Shown: piece after piece, positions 59,995-64,000 of the stretch | Position numbering within the stretch: position 1 is the first letter of the stretch | How the letters are laid out: each line of letters opens with the position of its first letter | NCBI RefSeq assembly: GCF_003013395.1 | Contig: NZ_PXZM01000011.1 | Span: 62,001-126,000, forward strand | Direction: 5' to 3' | DNA length: 64,000 nt | Source: Brevibacillus fortis | Lineage (GTDB): Bacteria > Bacillota > Bacilli > Brevibacillales > Brevibacillaceae | Position numbers and translations under genes: made by a program | Notes under the pieces: model-generated | What the model was told of the DNA's origin: nothing | What the model saw: only the letters and a program-made list of their open reading frames with translations | Databases searched by the model: none

Positions 59995-60675
59995 TTAGTC
60001 GTCCGAGCTGCGGAAGATCATGATGTATTTCGCCAGCTCCAGGACAGAAATCAGAGCAGCAGCTACGTACGTCAGAGCGGCTGCGCCCAGTACTTTGCTT
60101 GCGCCACGCTCTTCTTCGTTGCGGATAAAGCCCATTTTGAGCATCAGTTCTTTCGCACGGCTACTTGCGTTAAACTCGACAGGCAGTGTGACGAGCTGGA
60201 AGGCAACCGCTCCGGAGAAGAAGATAATCCCGATGAGCAAGAGTCCAGCCATTTTAAAGAAGAAACCAGCCAACAGCAGCAATGGCGCTACACCGGACAC
60301 CAGGTTGACTACTGGAAAAATACGATGGCGTGCTACTAGCATCGGGTACGAGACCTTGTGCTGAATCGCATGGCCGACCTCGTGACAAGCAACGGACAGA
60401 GAGGCAATCGAATTGCCAAAGTATACAGGATCAGACAGACGTACGACACGGTCAGTCGGGTCGTAGTGGTCAGTCAATGTACCTGGGATATGTTGAACAG
60501 GAACGTTCGTCAAGCCGTTGGCATCGAGCATGCGGCGGGCGGCCTCTGCACCGGTAAGACCGGAGGAGGTAGGAACCTCGGCGAATTTGTTAAAAGTCCC
60601 TTTTACGCGAAACTGTGCCCAGAGCGACAGTCCGAATGCAATCAGAATCAAGAAATCCATAGGATGGAAAAACAT
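59995..60675 (-). CDS. yugP: Zinc metallopeptidase, YugP-like
   Basis: Membrane protein of 226 residues with a zinc-protease motif, HEVGH at 98-102 (HExxH), in ACHEVGHAIQH. Order: N-terminal helix (about 6-22), soluble NFxxFxxxP... region with GLTGAEAARRML and DHYDPTDRVVRLS, the catalytic helix, then two or three more membrane helices (about 118-175 and 195-220). This is the DUF/Zn-peptidase YugP family, with ALTYVAAAL near the end. ATG 60675. Target proteins unknown; a role in membrane-protein quality control is an inference. Confidence 0.92.
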   Translation of the reverse strand: MFFHPMDFLILIAFGLSLWAQFRVKGTFNKFAEVPTSSGLTGAEAARRMLDANGLTNVPVQHIPGTLTDHYDPTDRVVRLSDPVYFGNSIASLSVACHEVGHAIQHKVSYPMLVARHRIFPVVNLVSGVAPLLLLAGFFFKMAGLLLIGIIFFSGAVAFQLVTLPVEFNASSRAKELMLKMGFIRNEEERGASKVLGAAALTYVAAALISVLELAKYIMIFRSSDD

Positions 60676-60848
60676 TCTACACTCACTCCTCGTTGTAATC
60701 TATGAAAACGAATTGTTGCTAAGTCATTCATGTAACCTTACTAATTCATTCTGTCCCATATTCATGTATACGAATAAGTCCTATGACAGTTTCACTATTT
60801 TATTGTACAATCTCTGACCATTATTGACAATGTCGCTGCATGCGAAAA

Positions 60849-60893
60849 AAACAGACACATTCCTCATCATCATGATTGGGAACGTGTCTGTTT
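60849..60893 (-). terminator. Terminator of the 46-residue ORF
   Basis: On the minus strand AAACAGACACGTTCC pairs with GGAATGTGTCTGTTT and is followed by a T-run. Confidence 0.83.
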
Positions 60894-60902
60894 CCATGCT
60901 TT

Positions 60903-61043
60903 TTATCTGTCGTGATTTTGAGTTTTGTGATGCTCGGTTTTTCGCGGGTTTTGAAAGCCGGTCACTTCGAGCATTTTACTGCTCATTTTGGAATCCAACG
61001 TCTTTTCAGGAGCCTGTGGATATGATTTTTCACCTTTGGACAC
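60903..61043 (-). CDS. Small basic hydrophilic protein, 46 residues
   Basis: GTG 61043 is preceded by GAGGAGG at 7 bp. The product, beginning MSKGEKSYPQAPEKTLDSKM, is rich in Lys, His, Thr and Gln and lacks hydrophobic segments; it is probably disordered, in the style of small spore or cytoplasmic proteins such as YfhD/YfhE relatives. A strong terminator follows directly. It lies downstream of hemL, 80 bp away on the same strand. No firm family assignment. Confidence 0.65.
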   Translation of the reverse strand: MSKGEKSYPQAPEKTLDSKMSSKMLEVTGFQNPRKTEHHKTQNHDR

Positions 61044-61122
61044 CGGAATATCCTCCTCGAAAACATAATCACGAACAGGCTTATTATTTCCTTAGGCGGA
61101 TGCGAATGGACGTGGGAATGGT

Positions 61123-62409
61123 TTACAGTTGAGAAAAGGCGCGGTCTACAGCAGCGATGGTGAACTGAATGTCTTCTTCTGTATGAGCTGTAGTCACGAA
61201 CCAAGCTTCATATTTGGATGGTGCCAGGCATACACCTTCATTCAGCATCAGCTGGAAGAAGCGGGCAAAAATTTCTCCGTTCGCTTTCTGTGCTGCATCA
61301 TAATCGGAAACAGGCTCGTCCGTGAAGTAAACAGCCAATGCCCCTTTTACACGATTGAGCTGGATGGTTACGCCGTGTTTGTTTGCGGCTTCGATGATTC
61401 CGTTCGCAAGCATTGCGCCCAATCGTTCGAATTCATCGTACACGCCCGGCTGCTTCAATACTTCCAGGCAGGCAATTCCCGCACGGATGGAGGCAGGATT
61501 ACCAGCCATTGTTCCTGCTTGATACGCAGGTCCGAGTGGGGCGACTTGCTCCATGATTTCCCGACGACCGCCGTAAGCGCCGATTGGCAGGCCTCCACCG
61601 ATAATTTTGCCCAATGCAGTCAGATCAGGCTCGACTCCGAGGAGGTTTTGAGCTCCGCCATAGCAGAAGCGGAAGGCTGTAATCACTTCATCGTATACGA
61701 CAAGTGCGCCTGCTTCGTGCGTGATGCGGTTAACCTCTTCCAAGAAGCCAGGCTCAGGTGCGACGATACCGAAGTTGCCGACAATCGGCTCAACGAGGAC
61801 GCAAGCCGTTTCGCTTCCCCATTTGCTCATAGCTTCTGCGAATGCTTGGACATTATTAAAAGGTACCGTAATGACTTCGCTGGCAATGCTCTGTGGAATA
61901 CCCGCACTGTCTGGAATCCCCAAGGTGGATGGCCCAGAGCCAGCTGCAACGAGCACCAAATCAGAGTGGCCGTGGTAGCAGCCCGCGAATTTGATGATTT
62001 TGACACGACCAGTATAGGCTCGTGCTACACGAATGCAGGTCATGACTGCTTCTGTACCGGAGTTGTTGAATCTGATACGCTCCATCGAAGGGATCGCTTC
62101 ACGAATCATGTTTGCGAAGGTAATTTCCCATGGAGTCGGAGTACCGTAAAGGGTTCCGTTGGTAGCTGCTTCACAAATCGCTTTGGTCACATGTGGATGT
62201 GCATGGCCAGTAATAATTGGGCCATATGCTGCTAAATAGTCAATATATCGATTGCCGTCCACGTCCCAGAAATACGCGCCCTGGGCACGTTCCATCGTTA
62301 CGGGTGCTCCACCGCCTACAGCCTTGAAAGAGCGGGAAGGGCTGTTTACCCCACCTAGAATGACGTCGAGTGCTTGCTCGTGCAGTTGCGCGGATCGTTC
62401 ACGTTTCAT
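61123..62409 (-). CDS. hemL: Glutamate-1-semialdehyde 2,1-aminomutase
   Basis: PLP enzyme that forms 5-aminolevulinate from glutamate-1-semialdehyde in heme synthesis. ATG 62409 follows GAGGGAAAA (428 residues). The PLP lysine is K268 in [14 protein letters not shown], with NSGTEAVM (116-123), CYHGHSD (144-150) and [10 protein letters not shown] (239-248). No other hem genes are near. In B. subtilis the second copy, gsaB, lies beside ygaD; the local fabL-ygaC-ygaD order here suggests this could be that paralogue. Confidence 0.94.
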   Translation of the reverse strand: MKRERSAQLHEQALDVILGGVNSPSRSFKAVGGGAPVTMERAQGAYFWDVDGNRYIDYLAAYGPIITGHAHPHVTKAICEAATNGTLYGTPTPWEITFANMIREAIPSMERIRFNNSGTEAVMTCIRVARAYTGRVKIIKFAGCYHGHSDLVLVAAGSGPSTLGIPDSAGIPQSIASEVITVPFNNVQAFAEAMSKWGSETACVLVEPIVGNFGIVAPEPGFLEEVNRITHEAGALVVYDEVITAFRFCYGGAQNLLGVEPDLTALGKIIGGGLPIGAYGGRREIMEQVAPLGPAYQAGTMAGNPASIRAGIACLEVLKQPGVYDEFERLGAMLANGIIEAANKHGVTIQLNRVKGALAVYFTDEPVSDYDAAQKANGEIFARFFQLMLNEGVCLAPSKYEAWFVTTAHTEEDIQFTIAAVDRAFSQL

Positions 62410-62570
62410 GCATTTTCCCTCTTTTCTTAACAACCTCTTTTGGAAAAAGTCCTTCATTATCTTACCACAGCTGTTCAACAACTGGATATGAACGGAGAGC
62501 TATAGAAGGAGAAAAGGAAAAATGATACAATTTTCAAGCAAATCACTCCATGGAAAAAGGCGGGGTCATC

Positions 62571-63413
62571 ATGAAACTTGAGAGCATCTCCATGAAAGGA
62601 AGCGGCAAAAGCAATGAGGACGCCTATGTGATTCAGCAGGCTAAGCATGTGTATGCGGTCATTGATGGCATTACGTCACTGATCCCGTATGAGAACGCAG
62701 CAGGACAGACAGGCGGAGCGATTGCGGCTGAGCTCGTAAAAAAGCAGCTGGAGGCAATGCCGGAGGATGCAGCTTTGCACGATTATTTGGAGACGATAAA
62801 CGAAGAGCTTCAGGGGCGGATGCGGCAAAGCGGCATCGAGCTTGAGAAAAAAGAAGCATTATGGGGAGCGGCCTGTGCAGTCGTTCGTGTAGGAGATGCC
62901 CATATCGAGTACGCGCAGCTAGGAGATTGCATGATCTTTGCCGTTTATGAAGATGACACTGTACGACCCCTGACACATCCGCAGGTCAGCCATTTGGAAC
63001 AGGCCGCTTTGGTGAAGTGGGAAGAAGGAATCAACGAAGGATTGTGTACCCGAACAGAGCTGCACGAACGATGTATGGACATCCTGCTCCATAACCGCTA
63101 TCAGGCGAATGGACCAGAAGGCTACGGAGTGTTGAATGGCGATGTTGCCTGTCGGGATTTTACGGAGTTTGGACGGATTAATCGAGTTGGCATGAAGGCA
63201 TTGGTGCTGGCAACGGATGGTCTTTTCATGCCGAGAGCTTTAGGGGGAACACAGCCGAAATGGGAAGAGACGGTGCTGCCGATCTTACATAAAGGGCTGC
63301 AACGTTATACAGACGAGCTTATCTCTCTGGAAAACACCGATCCTGAATGCATCCGTTACATTCGCTTCAAAAAGTCGGATGACAAAACGGGAATGATCCT
63401 TTATCTTCACTAA
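62571..63413 (+). CDS. PP2C-like protein phosphatase
   Basis: A 280-residue protein from ATG 62571, with GGCGGGG upstream. It has the PPM-family scheme: KSNEDAYVI (14-22), AVIDGIT (about 29-35), a central QLGDCMIFA strand pair and LATDGLFMP near residue 215, whose Asp residues are placed to bind metal. The SNEDA and VIDG blocks replace the usual RxxNED and DGHGG and the family resemblance is partial, so it may be an atypical PP2C. It lies between hemL and an ABC ATPase gene. Substrate unknown. Confidence 0.78.
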   Translation: MKLESISMKGSGKSNEDAYVIQQAKHVYAVIDGITSLIPYENAAGQTGGAIAAELVKKQLEAMPEDAALHDYLETINEELQGRMRQSGIELEKKEALWGAACAVVRVGDAHIEYAQLGDCMIFAVYEDDTVRPLTHPQVSHLEQAALVKWEEGINEGLCTRTELHERCMDILLHNRYQANGPEGYGVLNGDVACRDFTEFGRINRVGMKALVLATDGLFMPRALGGTQPKWEETVLPILHKGLQRYTDELISLENTDPECIRYIRFKKSDDKTGMILYLH

Positions 63414-63502
63414 CAGTTTGGTGCAGTTTGCCTTTTGCACAATTCGATTGGCTCATATACACTACAAATGGTATTCAACCGAAGAAAAAAGGACGGTTTT
63501 CC

Positions 63503-64000
63503 ATGATTCAGGTAAATCATTTACAAAAGGATTTCCGCATCCATCAGTCCAGACCGGGCCTTGGTGGTGCTTTTCGTGATTTGTTCAGTCGGGAGTATAA
63601 GACGGTAAAAGCGGTAGATGACCTTTCCTTTACAGTAGAGGAAGGCGAAATGTTCGCGCTGATCGGGGAAAATGGTGCCGGAAAATCGACCACGATCAAG
63701 ATGCTGACAGGCATTTTAACCCCGAGCGACGGCGAAATTGTCATCAATGGCTACGTGCCTTTCAAGCAACGGGAAGATTACGTTCGTTCTATCGGAGTTG
63801 TTTTCGGGCAACGCTCTCAGCTTTGGTGGGATCTATCACCGTTAGAGTCTTTCCGTCTGCTGAAAAGTGTTTATAAGGTCGATGAGATCGAGGGAGAAAA
63901 GTGGCTGGAGCGTTTGATCGAGGAGCTGGAGATTACGCCATTCGTCAGTCAGCCTGTTCGCAAGCTGAGTCTTGGCCAGCGGATGCGCTGTGAAGTAGCT
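63503..64000 (+). CDS. ABC transporter ATPase, N-terminal part (cut by window edge)
   Basis: ATG 63503 follows AGGACGG. The visible 166 residues hold Walker A GENGAGKST, preceded by the extended N-terminal segment with FRDLFSREYKTVKAVDDLSF, and the Q-loop region VVFGQRSQLWWDLSPLES; the signature begins as LSLGQRMRCEVA at the edge. The FGQRSQLWWDLP-type Q loop is typical of the DrrA/viologen-exporter family (YhaQ/NatA-like) that works with two ABC-2 permeases, expected just outside the window. Confidence 0.9.
   Translation, partial: MIQVNHLQKDFRIHQSRPGLGGAFRDLFSREYKTVKAVDDLSFTVEEGEMFALIGENGAGKSTTIKMLTGILTPSDGEIVINGYVPFKQREDYVRSIGVVFGQRSQLWWDLSPLESFRLLKSVYKVDEIEGEKWLERLIEELEITPFVSQPVRKLSLGQRMRCEVA

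Noticed and set aside
61129-62235. Long plus-strand open frame (368 codons) opposite hemL
   Set aside because: It is the antisense shadow of a well-supported hemL gene: all PLP-site motifs are on the minus strand, and the plus-strand frame is Cys/His-rich with no recognisable domain.

Overview
The window looks like a chromosomal segment of a Gram-positive, endospore-forming Bacillales, most probably Brevibacillus (Paenibacillaceae). The reasons are strong AGGAGG-type ribosome binding sites with frequent GTG/TTG starts, T-box leaders, a c-di-AMP riboswitch, and genes with clear Bacillus counterparts: fabL, ygaC/ygaD-like genes, yfhP-mutY, a liaIHFSR-like operon, comER, yugP and yneF. The genus call is an inference; no rRNA or tRNA gene is present to confirm it.

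Layout. 1-8.6 kb: a truncated secreted-protein gene, a MacB/FtsX-type ABC exporter, an AlkD-like DNA repair gene, a TrmB regulator beside azlCD amino-acid export genes, a DJ-1/PfpI protein, two small genes of unknown role and a patch of decayed mobile DNA (group II intron-like and recombinase-like fragments). 8.6-21 kb: rlmCD-type rRNA methyltransferase, a 167-bp inverted-repeat element forming the probable leader of a small gene, an isoleucine T-box with ilvA, a zinc-ribbon microprotein, a four-gene operon (DUF6530, MFS, MoxR AAA+ ATPase, VWA protein) with an A-run at the MoxR/VWA junction, BirA-operator/bioY and a cytochrome P450. 21-31 kb: a two-component system, an NlpC/P60 hydrolase under a c-di-AMP riboswitch, a cell-envelope stress operon (LiaI-like, PspA/LiaH, a methyltransferase, LiaF, LiaS, LiaR), a PrpE-like phosphatase and a cell-wall amidase.

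31-39 kb: LysR/MFS pair, two tandem leucine T-boxes before leuA, then a gene-poor 2.7-kb island bounded by inverted repeats that holds a secreted lectin/aerolysin-like toxin candidate and a tiny Cys-rich ORF. 39-51 kb: TSUP transporter, sodA, an extradiol dioxygenase translationally coupled to an ECF41 sigma factor whose likely target promoter precedes an AhpD-like gene, yfhP, mutY, a cluster of four tiny ORFs, and a chemoreceptor. 50-64 kb: fabL, DUF402, ABC and MFS exporters, a 5'-truncated flavoprotein gene, two dehydrogenase-family genes (one comER), yugP, hemL/gsaB, a PP2C-like phosphatase and the start of an ABC ATPase gene.

Most of the window is ordinary core metabolism and envelope maintenance. 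The parts most worth follow-up are the MoxR-VWA operon with its in-register slippery sequence, the repeat-bounded toxin island, the ECF41 module with a recognisable target promoter, and the microprotein cluster near 47.5 kb.
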